A stretch of DNA of 64,000 nucleotides from assembly GCF_000365425.1 (NCBI RefSeq), contig NZ_AQOV01000001.1:1922001-1986000 (forward strand), given 5' to 3'. Positions 33,572 through 43,494 of the stretch are shown piece by piece. The translations under genes were made by a program, and so were the position numbers. The DNA comes from Methylomonas sp. MK1. GTDB lineage: Bacteria; Pseudomonadota; Gammaproteobacteria; Methylococcales; Methylomonadaceae. The notes beneath the pieces were generated by a model. That model was not told the origin of the DNA. It saw only the letters and a list, made by a program, of their open reading frames with translations, and made no database searches. Numbering within the stretch: position 1 is the first letter of the stretch; every line of letters begins with the position of its first letter.

Positions 33572-36141
33572 GCCTGCCTCCTTTCCAATTGGTGGACCGG
33601 AATCGTCCGATTTTGTCCGACAATAATTTTTTCCGAGCGACTGGCAATCGGCAACGGTCTGCCAGTCGCTGGTTCGGCCACCTTCCAGCCATCGCTACTG
33701 TACAAATACATGGCGCGGCTCACGGGATCGCAAGCCACCAGGCGTATCCACTCGTTATCCAGCCATTCCCGCCAGCCACCCAACATAGCAATGGCCTGAT
33801 CGGCAATCGCGGTCGTTTGTTCGACCACCATTAACAAGCGCGCCGGCTCATGCACCTCTATCATTTGCGACGGCAAGCCGGTGCGTAAATCGCCTTCCAC
33901 GCCGTTGGCGACGCCCAACAAACCGATCACGTTATGCGGCAGTTTGGTGCCGGCACCATAGACCGAATTGTCGATGCGTGAAAACAGATACTCCAGATTG
34001 ATACCACCACAGACCGGAATCACCGCCGACAGCACCTTGACCAATATCGAGCCGTCGCTATCGCTGTGGGGGTCGTAGGATTGCAAGAACGCCCTTCTAT
34101 CCATGAAGAGATGGCGGGTCAAGTCGCGCCGCCCCACCACACAATACAGATTATTCGAATGATTCAATTCCGGACGCGGCTCGAAAATAGACGAGGCCCG
34201 CGCCACCACATGACTATGCGCTTCGGCGTTGCTATGAGATTTTGGCCCCAACTCAAACCAGCGACAGCGTTCGCGCGCGTTGCGCTGCAAGGCATGCTGC
34301 ATGCTGTGTTGGAAACTGTGAAACTCGTGACGCGCGGCTTTATCCAGTTGCTGCTGATCGAAGTAAGTGATCTCATCGCGACTGGTATTGTGCAAAGCGG
34401 GAATAAAATGCGTACCGGCAGGAATGTCTATCCCCCGCTCACGCAAGATGTCGCGAACTTGCGGGTGATTGGCCATCCAGGCGAAGGCTCGCGCATTCGG
34501 CGCGCCGGGCTTACCGGAGCACGCACCGCAATCGTAAGCGGCGAAATGCGGGTTATTGACGCTGCTGGAGCCATGCGCGACCACGACAATCAAGGGTGCA
34601 AACTGTTTGGTCAAGCCGATATTGCGCAGCAATCCACCTACTCTGTCGGCCATTTCCGTTAACGAAAAACCCAGCAAGTAGCCGTCTTCATTGGGCTCGT
34701 CGCTCTCCCGCAATAAGTGTAAATGGCTATGGGCTGCCACTTCACTTAAGCTTTGGATGCCCGGCAACTGGCCGCCGGGGCGCAATACGCTCCATCCCAA
34801 GCGCAACGCATATGCCAAACCCAGCGTTTGCGTGTACAACCACCCGCGCACCATGGAATGCGCGCCAAAATGCAGGGTTGACAGCGATTCGCCCTTATCG
34901 GATTTGTCGGGCTGCGGCGTATCGGTCGATTCCAGAATCAAATGTTTGGGTTTAATCACCACCGGACATTGCGCCACCGGATACACATCGTCCAAACCTT
35001 GGTAGAGAAAATCGATACCAAAAAATCCCGGCGCGCCGAAGGTTTCAATCCCTGGATCCATTTCTTCCAGGTAGCGGCGCAGCGAACACTCCCTATCGTC
35101 TATGCAAAATAGCGCCTGGACTTTGGGCGCTTGCTCAGGCGTTCGAACCACCGGCGCCTGCTCGCGCAAGGCCAATAGCAATTCGGAATGCAGCGACCAC
35201 TCCATTGCCTCATGCCAGACCCGCATTTTCAAAGGCACTTGCGGCTTGGTTGCATCACGCTCCAATAAGGGAATTTCATGTAAATTAGGCAGTTGCGCGA
35301 TCTGTAAAAAACGGTGCCCATGCTTTTTATCGATAAACGCCAACTCGCAAGCCAGTTCAACCGCTAGTAATTCTTTCAGCGAGATTGCCCGAGGCGCCAG
35401 CAACACATTGGGCTGGGTTTCGATTATCCGCACCATCCCAGACCAACCGGGATGTGCCAGCAATACTTCCAATAGATATTGCCCGTACAAGGTTTCATCG
35501 CCGACGATTTTGCCCAGGCAATTCAAAATCACCCGATCCGGACCGGCATCCAGCATCTGCCGCACTACAGGCTGATGAAACGGATACAAAGGCAACAGGC
35601 TGTTTTGCACCAAGCGTAAGACGCAATCCCAAAAACGCTCGTCCGGTTTCGGCATTGCCCAACGGCTTATGCCCTGATCCAGAAAATTACTTAACAATCT
35701 GAACATCACCGGATGCACCATACCGTTCAAGTCGATTTCCAGGCGATTTAACCAGGCGCTGCGAATGCCGTGGTTAGCCAAGGACTGCGGCGGATAATGG
35801 CTATGATCATCCGGCTCAAACAAAGATGACCGCAACGACTGCTCTTGATAGACACTGCAATTGGTCTGAGCAATCGCCCATTCCAGTGCTTGATCGCTGA
35901 TCCGGCCTTCGTCATAGCGTTTCAGGTAATCGGCCAAGGGCAAATAGCTTTTCGCGCCATACACCTGAGCCGCCACCGCCACCCCTTCGTGAAACGGATA
36001 GTCCTGCACGGCATGCAAAGTATTGTGATGAATAAAATCCTTGATTGGTCCTTGGCTGGGCAGCCAATGAGCGATGTGCTCGATAGCCGCATCCAAATCG
36101 AAAGCAGCGTTGTGAACATTTTGATGGGCAGAAGCAGACAT
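33568..36141 (-). CDS. dabA: DabA (DUF2309/UPF0753), carbonic-anhydrase-like subunit
   Basis: An 857-residue soluble protein. It has the zinc-site sequences of the family: CIDDRE near residue 347, comparable to the Cys-x-Asp pair of beta-carbonic anhydrases, and HGSSS followed by DCGACSGK near 524-540, giving the second histidine and cysteine. With DabB it hydrates CO2 in one direction to trap bicarbonate in the cell. Length is normal. The ATG at 36141 has AGG upstream. The gene diverges from the SulP transporter gene, so both may share one control region. Confidence 0.92.
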   Translation of the reverse strand: MSASAHQNVHNAAFDLDAAIEHIAHWLPSQGPIKDFIHHNTLHAVQDYPFHEGVAVAAQVYGAKSYLPLADYLKRYDEGRISDQALEWAIAQTNCSVYQEQSLRSSLFEPDDHSHYPPQSLANHGIRSAWLNRLEIDLNGMVHPVMFRLLSNFLDQGISRWAMPKPDERFWDCVLRLVQNSLLPLYPFHQPVVRQMLDAGPDRVILNCLGKIVGDETLYGQYLLEVLLAHPGWSGMVRIIETQPNVLLAPRAISLKELLAVELACELAFIDKKHGHRFLQIAQLPNLHEIPLLERDATKPQVPLKMRVWHEAMEWSLHSELLLALREQAPVVRTPEQAPKVQALFCIDDRECSLRRYLEEMDPGIETFGAPGFFGIDFLYQGLDDVYPVAQCPVVIKPKHLILESTDTPQPDKSDKGESLSTLHFGAHSMVRGWLYTQTLGLAYALRLGWSVLRPGGQLPGIQSLSEVAAHSHLHLLRESDEPNEDGYLLGFSLTEMADRVGGLLRNIGLTKQFAPLIVVVAHGSSSVNNPHFAAYDCGACSGKPGAPNARAFAWMANHPQVRDILRERGIDIPAGTHFIPALHNTSRDEITYFDQQQLDKAARHEFHSFQHSMQHALQRNARERCRWFELGPKSHSNAEAHSHVVARASSIFEPRPELNHSNNLYCVVGRRDLTRHLFMDRRAFLQSYDPHSDSDGSILVKVLSAVIPVCGGINLEYLFSRIDNSVYGAGTKLPHNVIGLLGVANGVEGDLRTGLPSQMIEVHEPARLLMVVEQTTAIADQAIAMLGGWREWLDNEWIRLVACDPVSRAMYLYSSDGWKVAEPATGRPLPIASRSEKIIVGQNRTIPVHQLERRQA

Positions 36142-36467
36142 CTGTAACTTAAACCTCGCTAGTCAAACAGAAGTTGAGGCACACAGCCTCTTATGCTTCA
36201 CTCTGCATAGTGCGTGCCAAATCCCTAAAACCTGACATACCGCCGTTTCCAGCTTATTATTTAAATCCCAAGTCAAGCACCATCGGTGCAAATAAACCAC
36301 CCAACTGGTTGAAGCGGACGAATCAACCAGGCCAGCGAACCAAATCTACAACAATTTTAAGGCTAGCCACTGTCACAACCCTTGATATATCAGCCCTGAC
36401 ACAGTTCGTGCAAAACTGGCATGTTTCTCGCTGTGCTTTGGTTTTCCTTGGCTTCTTGAGAAAAACC
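36142..36467. other. Divergent promoter region of dabA and the SulP gene
   Basis: A gap of 326 bases between the divergent genes. The plus-strand frame is open through it (from 36174), but the added residues lack membrane or SulP character, so I start the SulP gene at 36468. Promoters for both directions must lie here. I see no clear LysR-type repeat. Confidence 0.5.
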
Positions 36468-38114
36468 ATGACCACATCAACTCCAGTCATCCTGCCAAAG
36501 ACCGGACTACCCGGTTTGATTGAAAACTGGCGTAGCGATTTGCTATCCGGTTTTTTAGTGTTTTTGATTGCCTTGCCGCTATGTCTGGGTATCGCAATGG
36601 CGTCGGGCTTTCCGCCCATGTCCGGCATCATTTCCGCGATAATCGGCGGCGTTTTGGTATCGCGACTAAGTGGTTCCTACGTGACCATCAACGGTCCCGC
36701 CGCCGGCTTGATCGTGGTGATTGTGGATGCCGTCCAATCCCTAGGACAAGGCGATGCGATGGCCGGTTATCGCTACACGCTGGCCGCCATCGTCATTGCC
36801 AGCGTGTTGCAAGTACTGCTGGGCGTGTTCAAGGCCGGCAAGCTCAGTGCCTTTTTTCCCTCATCGGTCGTGCACGGCATGTTGGCCGCCATCGGCATCA
36901 TCATCATGGCAAAGCAGATTCACACCTTGCTCGGCGTTAAGCCGGAAGCTAAATCTTTGTTGGGCACCATTGCCGAGATCCCGCATTCGCTGATGGAAAT
37001 GAATCCGGAGGTATCGCTAATCGGCCTACTCGGCTTGCTGCTATTGATACTTTGGTCGGTGATCAAACATCCGACCTTGAAAATGATCCCCGCCCCGCTG
37101 CTGGTGGTATTGTTGGGCTTGGCCTTGGGTCAGTATTTTGATTTGGATCATATCCATCAATATCTGTTTCTGCCGGATGCAACGATTCTGCCGCATCACG
37201 AATTCAGCGTCGGCCCGTCATTTCTGGTGGCAGTGCCCGAACACTTTCTAGCCGGATTCTATCTACCCGACTTTGGCAAGATTGCCACCGGCGAATTTTG
37301 GCTGGCGGTATTAACCATTTGGCTGGTCGGTAGTCTGGAAAGTTTGTTGAGCGCCTCGGCCGTGGATAAACTCGACCCGTATAAACGCAGCTCCAACCTG
37401 AATCGCGATTTAACTGCGGTCGGGATCGGCAACATGGTCGCTGGCATGATCGGCGGCTTGCCCATGATTGCCGAAATCGTCCGCAGCTCCGCAAACATCA
37501 ATAACGGCGCGAAAACCGGCTGGGCCAACTTCTTTCACGGTCTATTTTTGCTCGTCTTCGTGGCGCTGTTTCCCAAACTGATTCACGAAATCCCGCTATC
37601 GGCCCTGGCCGCGCTGTTAGTCTTCACCGGTTTTCGCCTAGCCTCACCCAGAGAATTTGCGAAAACCCTGGCGGTGGGTGTCGACAATTTTGCAGTGTTC
37701 GTCATTACAATCCTCGGCGTCTTGGCTACCGATTTATTGGTTGGTGTAGCGATAGGCATCGCGGTGGAACTGGCGATTCACGTCAGCCGCGGTTTAAAAC
37801 TGCGTAACGCATTTTCAATGGCTTTTAACGTGCTCCAAGCCGATGCAGACACCTATCACATTGAGGTATCCGGCGCAGCGGTGTTCTCCAACTTCATCAC
37901 CTTAAAAAGCTTGCTGGCCGATTTTCCGCAACGCAAAATCGTGTTTTTCGATCTGACCGAAGCGAATTTGATCGACCACACCGTGATGGAATTCATTCAC
38001 CATTTTGCCGAAGACTACAAGCAAGCAGGCGGCCGTTGCGAAATTGTCGGCTTGGACGATCATGAAAGTTATTCCGACCACCATCTCTCTGCACGCCGCA
38101 AAATTGCGCTCTGA
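36468..38114 (+). CDS. SulP-family anion transporter, likely bicarbonate
   Basis: A 548-residue membrane protein with the SulP core (ATG at 36468, GAG upstream): LSGFLVFLIALPLCLGIAMASG, then SRLSGSYVTINGPAAGLIVV in the third helix, and a C-terminal STAS domain from about residue 440 (YHIEVSGAAVFSNFI, KIVFFDLTEANLIDH). SulP proteins carry sulfate, bicarbonate or other anions; BicA of cyanobacteria is an example. The neighbourhood (DabAB, alpha-carbonic anhydrase) suggests bicarbonate, but the substrate cannot be read from the sequence alone. Confidence 0.88.
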   Translation: MTTSTPVILPKTGLPGLIENWRSDLLSGFLVFLIALPLCLGIAMASGFPPMSGIISAIIGGVLVSRLSGSYVTINGPAAGLIVVIVDAVQSLGQGDAMAGYRYTLAAIVIASVLQVLLGVFKAGKLSAFFPSSVVHGMLAAIGIIIMAKQIHTLLGVKPEAKSLLGTIAEIPHSLMEMNPEVSLIGLLGLLLLILWSVIKHPTLKMIPAPLLVVLLGLALGQYFDLDHIHQYLFLPDATILPHHEFSVGPSFLVAVPEHFLAGFYLPDFGKIATGEFWLAVLTIWLVGSLESLLSASAVDKLDPYKRSSNLNRDLTAVGIGNMVAGMIGGLPMIAEIVRSSANINNGAKTGWANFFHGLFLLVFVALFPKLIHEIPLSALAALLVFTGFRLASPREFAKTLAVGVDNFAVFVITILGVLATDLLVGVAIGIAVELAIHVSRGLKLRNAFSMAFNVLQADADTYHIEVSGAAVFSNFITLKSLLADFPQRKIVFFDLTEANLIDHTVMEFIHHFAEDYKQAGGRCEIVGLDDHESYSDHHLSARRKIAL

Positions 38115-38129
38115 CCGGGTAACACCGTT

Positions 38130-38155
38130 ACTCCGAGCGGTCGAACCGCCGGAGT
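38130..38155 (+). terminator. Hairpin after the SulP gene
   Basis: ACTCCG-a-GCGGT pairs with ACCGC-CGGAGT around a CGA loop, 16 bases past the stop. There is no T run, so this may be a processing stem or palindromic repeat rather than a simple terminator. Confidence 0.5.
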
Positions 38156-38266
38156 GACGCTTTGCCATCCATAAGCTCTTTGTTTTAACAACACCGACAG
38201 AAGACCCTCATCTCCCGATAACGCAGGGAGATAAGCCAACTATTACTTAAATTTTGGGGAAACTTT

Positions 38267-38986
38267 ATGCACAAGCTATCTGGAAAAATATTTTGTTTGT
38301 CGTTTATAGGCTGCCTATCGCTAACAGTAATATCTGCGGACGCTATGGCCAACGATCTGACAGAGGACTCCGGCGCCTGGTTACAAGCCGTGGCCGAAGG
38401 CAGCATGAGCTTTATCGATCCTAGTCTGAAAAACGGGCGCATCTGGCTAGAAGGCCAATCGCGCTTCGATGGCGATTGGGGCCATTGGTATCAGGGCATG
38501 GTTCGCACTGCACTGGGTTATTCCTTGAGCGACCGCGCCACCCTCTGGGCCGGATATACCTGGCTGCCGACTCAAAACATCGGCAAATCTTATGTGTCCC
38601 AACAAGACATTTGGCCGGCATTCCGCTATGTATTGCCCACGGAGATAGGCACTTTTACCTTCCGCACGATGTGGGAAACCAACTTTCTGAATGGCGACCA
38701 GTTGCGCGAACGCCCCCGGCAAATGATCAGATTCTTGCACCCGTTCGAATTCGAACCGCGCTTGAGCATGATCGCCTGGGATGAAGCTTTTTACCGGGTC
38801 AATTCCACCACCTTTGGCGGTAAATCCGGCTTCGATCAAAACCGGGCGTTTGCCGGTTTCGGTTGGAGCTTCAACAAAAATGTTAGAACCGAATTGGGTT
38901 ACATGAACCAATATGTCGATAACGCCAATCACAGTGCGGCGACGATGCGGCATTTGGGCATGGCGTCGGTGTTTGTTAATTTCTAA
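38267..38986 (+). CDS. DUF2490 outer-membrane protein
   Basis: A 239-residue exported protein. The signal peptide ends near residue 29 (SADAMAND). The rest has alternating hydrophobic strands expected of a small outer-membrane beta barrel, with family motifs GAWLQAVAEGSM and ALGYSLSDRATLWAGYTWLP, and ends in a terminal aromatic FVNF. The function of the family is unknown. It sits between the SulP gene and a cytochrome gene on the same strand. Confidence 0.85.
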   Translation: MHKLSGKIFCLSFIGCLSLTVISADAMANDLTEDSGAWLQAVAEGSMSFIDPSLKNGRIWLEGQSRFDGDWGHWYQGMVRTALGYSLSDRATLWAGYTWLPTQNIGKSYVSQQDIWPAFRYVLPTEIGTFTFRTMWETNFLNGDQLRERPRQMIRFLHPFEFEPRLSMIAWDEAFYRVNSTTFGGKSGFDQNRAFAGFGWSFNKNVRTELGYMNQYVDNANHSAATMRHLGMASVFVNF

Positions 38987-39114
38987 TTCGGCGGCTATAA
39001 ACGGTGTATTGCGCCTTTTCTTGCTTAATCAACTAGATTGTTTCGTACTATCAGCAGATGCCGACGTGCAATTTGCGATCGACATTACCAAATATCACTG
39101 AACAGGCAAATGAC

Positions 39115-39678
39115 ATGACCCGAATCATCATTATTTTTATAATATTTTTCAACGTCACGTCTTGCTCCAGCGACTCAAGGCTTGAACCTCGCGTCACACA
39201 GCAATCATCCGACACCCGACCGGCAGCAACGAAAAGCAGCAAAACCCCCGAGCCGCCGGAAACCGGCGAGCCCGCCATGCATGCGATTCAAAATAATCGC
39301 TTGCAACAAGTGATGCAGCAAATCAACGAACTGGTTTACGCCCAACTAAGCAGCGAAATCAATTTAGGTGAGCAACGTGAGTTGAAAACTGCCGAAATCG
39401 CCAGAATCGCCAACGAGCTGGCCGCCAGCGAAAAATCCATTGTAGAAACGCTACCCTCACTAAATCTAAAACCCGACGAACAAACCACCTTTCTTGCTTT
39501 GGCGGACAAACTGCGCGTGAGCGCCGAGCATATGCAAGACTTGGCCAGTGAAAACCAATTGCGAGAAATTCCGGCAACATTGGACACCATCACCAACACC
39601 TGCATCTCCTGTCATGTGTTGTTTAGAAAGAGCCGGAGTTTGTTAGAAAAATGCAAAGACCCCCGATACACTTGCTAA
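39115..39678 (+). CDS. c-type cytochrome-like lipoprotein
   Basis: A 187-residue protein, starting at ATG 39115. A lipoprotein signal (FIIFFNVTSCSS) puts the mature cysteine near residue 17. A Pro/Ser-rich spacer and a four-helix-like region follow, and one heme site CISCH lies near the C terminus (TCISCHVLFRKSR), the position used in cytochromes c' and c-556. It would hang from the outer or inner membrane in the periplasm. Whether it carries electrons or binds a small molecule cannot be told. The frame is open upstream to 39058 but without signal-like content. Confidence 0.75.
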   Translation: MTRIIIIFIIFFNVTSCSSDSRLEPRVTQQSSDTRPAATKSSKTPEPPETGEPAMHAIQNNRLQQVMQQINELVYAQLSSEINLGEQRELKTAEIARIANELAASEKSIVETLPSLNLKPDEQTTFLALADKLRVSAEHMQDLASENQLREIPATLDTITNTCISCHVLFRKSRSLLEKCKDPRYTC

Positions 39679-39722
39679 GAAGCTTTCGACGCTTGGCCGG
39701 CCTTTAATTCACTTAACAATCG

Positions 39723-40526
39723 ATGGTTTTTAATCGCGCCATGAACCACAACTTCACGCTGCTCGCCTGTTTAGCCGTTTTCAGTCCGATATTAAACCCC
39801 ATTAGAGCTTTCGCAGCCGACGGCCATGCCGACCCGCATTGGACTTACGAGGAACAAGAACGCTGGGGCGAATTAAAGGACCAACTCTACAGACCGCCTT
39901 TTCCGTACGCAGAATGCGGTATCGGCCAAAAACAATCGCCGGTAAACATCGAAGCGGGCAACACCGTAAAAGTCGAAAAGATTGACGAGCTACAACCCAA
40001 TTACATGGAAATCCCGCTGAGTCTGACCAACAACGGTCATACCATCAGAGCCAACACCAGCAAAGGCAAGTTAAACTTCGGCAATAACGAATACGATTTG
40101 CTGCAATTTCATTTTCATGCACCCAGCGAGCACTTGCTGAATGGTATGACCTACCCTCTGGAGATTCATTTTGTCAACGGTACTGCCGACGGCAGGATGG
40201 CAGTGCTGGGCGTACTGGTCAAAGCCGGCGCACACAACCCGGCATTCCAGGAAATTCTTGAACAATCGCCCAAGCAGATCGGGGATACTGCCAATCCGCC
40301 GCAGATGATCCGCCCCGCGCGCTTACTGCCTGAACATACTCAACATTTCTATACCTATGCCGGCTCGTTAACCACCCCGCCCTGCAGCGAAGGCGTGCAA
40401 TGGTTTGTTCTCCAGGACATCTTGGAAGTATCCGAACAACAGATAAGAGATTTCAGCAGCAAGTTCTATCATGACAATGCTCGCGCCGAACAAAAACTAA
40501 ACGGTCGGGTATTGGACGTTCATTAA
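39723..40526 (+). CDS. Periplasmic alpha-carbonic anhydrase
   Basis: A 267-residue protein with a signal peptide (cleavage after AFAAD, near residue 31). The zinc ligands are in LLQFHFHAPSEH and EIHFVNG, and SLTTPPCSEGVQWFV completes the active-site region. The enzyme interconverts CO2 and bicarbonate in the periplasm and could supply the SulP and DAB systems encoded just upstream. ATGs at 39723 and 39741 are both possible; neither has a strong ribosome-binding site. Confidence 0.95.
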   Translation: MVFNRAMNHNFTLLACLAVFSPILNPIRAFAADGHADPHWTYEEQERWGELKDQLYRPPFPYAECGIGQKQSPVNIEAGNTVKVEKIDELQPNYMEIPLSLTNNGHTIRANTSKGKLNFGNNEYDLLQFHFHAPSEHLLNGMTYPLEIHFVNGTADGRMAVLGVLVKAGAHNPAFQEILEQSPKQIGDTANPPQMIRPARLLPEHTQHFYTYAGSLTTPPCSEGVQWFVLQDILEVSEQQIRDFSSKFYHDNARAEQKLNGRVLDVH

Positions 40527-40540
40527 AACTAGCATGCCCC

Positions 40541-40843
40541 ATGAGAACTAACAACAACGACCTATCCCTACACATTTTGCCGAATTCGGCCACGATGGTA
40601 GGTGTTTGTATTATGGTCATCAGCATCGTGAAAGGTCAGCCTTCAGATATGGTTGGCTATGTTATCGACAAGGCGCTGGCGATAGACAGTTTGCTATTCA
40701 CCATCAGCGCACTACTATCGTTTTTATCGATTCGGCTGGAGCGGTCAACAATAGGGTTGGAACGCTGGGCGGAAGTGCTTTTTATAATTGGGCTGGTGTC
40801 GATGACAGCCATTGCCGTCATTTTTTCCTTTGAAATTGTTTGA
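40541..40843 (+). CDS. Small membrane protein
   Basis: A 100-residue protein with three likely membrane helices (SATMVGVCIMVISIV, LLFTISALLSFLSI, VLFIIGLVSMTAIAVIFSF). It starts 15 bases after the carbonic-anhydrase gene. I recognise no family, though it has the look of small YccF/DUF202-sized proteins. No clear ribosome-binding site beyond AUGAG is visible. Confidence 0.6.
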   Translation: MRTNNNDLSLHILPNSATMVGVCIMVISIVKGQPSDMVGYVIDKALAIDSLLFTISALLSFLSIRLERSTIGLERWAEVLFIIGLVSMTAIAVIFSFEIV

Positions 40844-40981
40844 TCTATTTTGACTACCAATCCGCGAACATTGGCCCCTTTTGAAAGAGCTATTTAACGT
40901 GATTTTAATGTGGAATTAACATTGAGTTCATGACCGACCGATAAATTAGACCTCTCTAATTAATCTAAAGGCGTATGGAAT

Positions 40982-41683
40982 ATGAAAACGATAAAAAGCT
41001 TGTCAATAAATCTATTGGCAATTATCTCGGTGTTGTCCTCAATACCATCGGTTGAAGCGGCAACAAACGTCCAAATCGGCCCAAGCGGAAAAACCTTTGC
41101 ATCATCCATGGTTCAGTGCGCCGTAAACCCAGCCACCGGCTTGCAGGCCGCAACCGTGCAAACCGGCTTATTCAACCCAAAACCGAAAGATAAGGCCACG
41201 ATCACTCTCAATGGAGGAGCTATAGCCAAGGTTAGTGCCGCGCAATCCTCCGCCAACGTCTGGCTTTATGACGGCAATAACACTGTAGTGGTCGCGCTGT
41301 CCGCCAGAACAGCCGACACTTACACTTTTACCGTACAACCGGGCTTCTGCAATTTACCGGATACGTCAGGTAACACGTTCAGCGCCGACAGCACCCTAGA
41401 ATACGCCGCCAGCGGTAAATCCTATACTCTTACGACCCCTGGCTGCGCCTTGAATCCCGCCACCGGCAATACTCAGTTTTTTGTCAACCTGTTCGATAAC
41501 GGTAGCTATTTGCTGAATGTATCAATCAACGGCACGCCGTTAACTCAATTGAACGGAACCACCCGAAAATCAGTGCCTATCTTTCTGGGCGCGGGTTTAA
41601 ACGTAATTTCGGCCGCCAATGGCACACTGTCCACCGACTACTACGTTAGAGACGGCGGAAACGGCACTTGCACCTTACCGTAA
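40982..41683 (+). CDS. Secreted two-repeat protein, unknown function
   Basis: A 233-residue exported protein with a signal peptide ending near residue 26 (SVEAATN). Two similar halves follow: the first contains GKTFASSMVQCAVNPATGLQ and ends FCNLP; the second contains GKSYTLTTPGCALNPATGNT and ends TCTLP. Each half has two cysteines in matching positions that could form a disulfide. I do not recognise the domain. AAAGG lies 11 bases before the ATG. It is followed by 440 bases without genes. Confidence 0.7.
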   Translation: MKTIKSLSINLLAIISVLSSIPSVEAATNVQIGPSGKTFASSMVQCAVNPATGLQAATVQTGLFNPKPKDKATITLNGGAIAKVSAAQSSANVWLYDGNNTVVVALSARTADTYTFTVQPGFCNLPDTSGNTFSADSTLEYAASGKSYTLTTPGCALNPATGNTQFFVNLFDNGSYLLNVSINGTPLTQLNGTTRKSVPIFLGAGLNVISAANGTLSTDYYVRDGGNGTCTLP

Positions 41684-42122
41684 ATCGGAATTCGAATTTA
41701 CGGCGAGAATTAATTATCTCTCGATTCGCTGCCAAGGATTGGCGGCATTTTTTAAAGCTAAAAATTCCGACTACCCGGCGAGCGCGTAATCCGCTTAGCC
41801 TCCCCCAAATGCCCGCTGCCGAGTGCGCCTGACCACACAGCAACAGTTCCGCCATAAAATCCAGCAAACGTTCAACACGACTTGCTCCCGCCACCCGGAA
41901 TGCTTGCCTGAACGGCTGGGCTTTTCCGGCCAACCCCCGAAAACTACTGGTTCAAATAAACCAACACTACTCTAAACAACCACTACTCAGCCTAAACCAG
42001 ATGACCAATAAGGTTTAAATAAACCGAATTTTGGCGCTTTCCAGGCATCCAGACACCTTGGCAAACAAATTGCCTTTAGAGGTTACCAACCTCATTCAAC
42101 GGTGCGACTGCGGTGATAAACA
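41684..42122. other. Gap upstream of the Czc-type operon
   Basis: It opens with an inverted repeat CCGTAAAT/ATTTACGG (about 41678-41704), probably ending the previous transcript, then CGAGA/TCTCG. The rest must contain the operon promoter; no gene is convincing. Confidence 0.45.
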
Positions 42123-43478
42123 ATGCGAAATAAACGTTTCATCAATATAGCGGCGCTCGGCTTGCTGGGTTCTGTGATGGCTTTTCAGGCTCAAGCACAA
42201 ACCGTCCCCTTGTCCATCGACGAGGCACTGGCGATTTTTTACCAGCGCAATCTGGACCTGATCGCCGCCCAATACAATATCGACCAATCCCGCGCCGACG
42301 CCGTTATCGCGGCAGCCATCCCCAATCCGACCTTGGGGGTACAAATTTCGGAAATCAGCAACCGACCCAACATCGGCTCGAACGCCAGCGGCTGCAATCA
42401 CGATCCCAATGTATCCTGCGGTCCGGCGGAGTATTTCTCCTTCAGCCAATTAGTCGAAGTGGCAGGAAAGCGCGGCCTGCGCATCGAAAGCAGCGGTTTT
42501 GCCACCCAGGCGGCGGAAAGCGATTTTCGGGATGCGGTGCGCATCTTTTCCAATCTGGTCAGAGACGCCTATTACGACCTGCTGTTAGCGCAAAAGAATC
42601 GTTGGCTGGCGCAGGAAATTGTCGATCATTACCAAACTATCACCAAAGCCAATCAACTCAGAATGAACAGCGGCGATATCGCCGAATCCGATTTTCTGCG
42701 GGTAAAAATGGAAGCCTTGCGCGCCCAATCGGATTTAGATACAGCGCAATCCTCAGAGGAACAGGCGCAGGCCGGTTTGGCGGTGATCTTACGCTGGCCG
42801 AAAGACGGCCTGGCATTTGAAGCCAAAGAACAATGGCCTGAGATCAAAGACCTTGGGCAGAACGGCTCGATTGATGCCTTAATGCAGACTGCCTTACAGC
42901 AGCGCCCGGATTTACTGGCCGATAAACAACGGGCCGCCCAAGCCGAAAAAGAACTGGAATTGGCCAGGCGCCTGAAATACCCGGATGTTACGGTCAATGC
43001 CGGCTATGCACGTGATCCCAGCAACAATGCGCTGAATTCGTTTTTTGTGGGCGTGAGCGTACCGGTACCGCTGTTCGATCAGTACCAAGGCCAATCCGAC
43101 AAAGCGGCGGTGTCTTTAAACCAGAACCAACTGGCGGTGGAACAAACCGAGTTGCGCATTCGTAACGAGATCACCACGGCCTTAGCGACCTGGCAAAGCG
43201 CGGACAAAATCGTACAACGTTTTCAAAGCGGCTTGCTGGACGATGCGCGGGCGGTACGCAACAGCGCTGAACTCGCCTACAGCAAGGGCGCCACCAGCGT
43301 CTTGGACTTTATCGAGGCACAACGCAGCTACAAAAGCGTGATGCGCGATTACAGCCAGGCCCTCATCAGCCGCGCCAATGCTTATTACGATCTGGCCAAG
43401 GCGCTGGGCGAGGACCTGGGAAATAACAGCGTCGCCAACGACCAGGCCAGCGAACGCGCACAGACGCACATTCAATAG
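42123..43478 (+). CDS. czcC: CzcC-type outer-membrane efflux protein
   Basis: A 451-residue outer-membrane factor of the TolC superfamily. The signal peptide ends near AQAQTVP (residue 25). Two helical repeats are visible (LSIDEALAIFYQRNLDLIAAQYN and a later LAVEQTELRIRNEITTALATWQS). It forms the exit channel for the CzcB/CzcA-type proteins encoded immediately downstream, separated by 16 bases. Confidence 0.88.
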   Translation: MRNKRFINIAALGLLGSVMAFQAQAQTVPLSIDEALAIFYQRNLDLIAAQYNIDQSRADAVIAAAIPNPTLGVQISEISNRPNIGSNASGCNHDPNVSCGPAEYFSFSQLVEVAGKRGLRIESSGFATQAAESDFRDAVRIFSNLVRDAYYDLLLAQKNRWLAQEIVDHYQTITKANQLRMNSGDIAESDFLRVKMEALRAQSDLDTAQSSEEQAQAGLAVILRWPKDGLAFEAKEQWPEIKDLGQNGSIDALMQTALQQRPDLLADKQRAAQAEKELELARRLKYPDVTVNAGYARDPSNNALNSFFVGVSVPVPLFDQYQGQSDKAAVSLNQNQLAVEQTELRIRNEITTALATWQSADKIVQRFQSGLLDDARAVRNSAELAYSKGATSVLDFIEAQRSYKSVMRDYSQALISRANAYYDLAKALGEDLGNNSVANDQASERAQTHIQ

Positions 43479-43494
43479 CAGATTGGAACAAATT

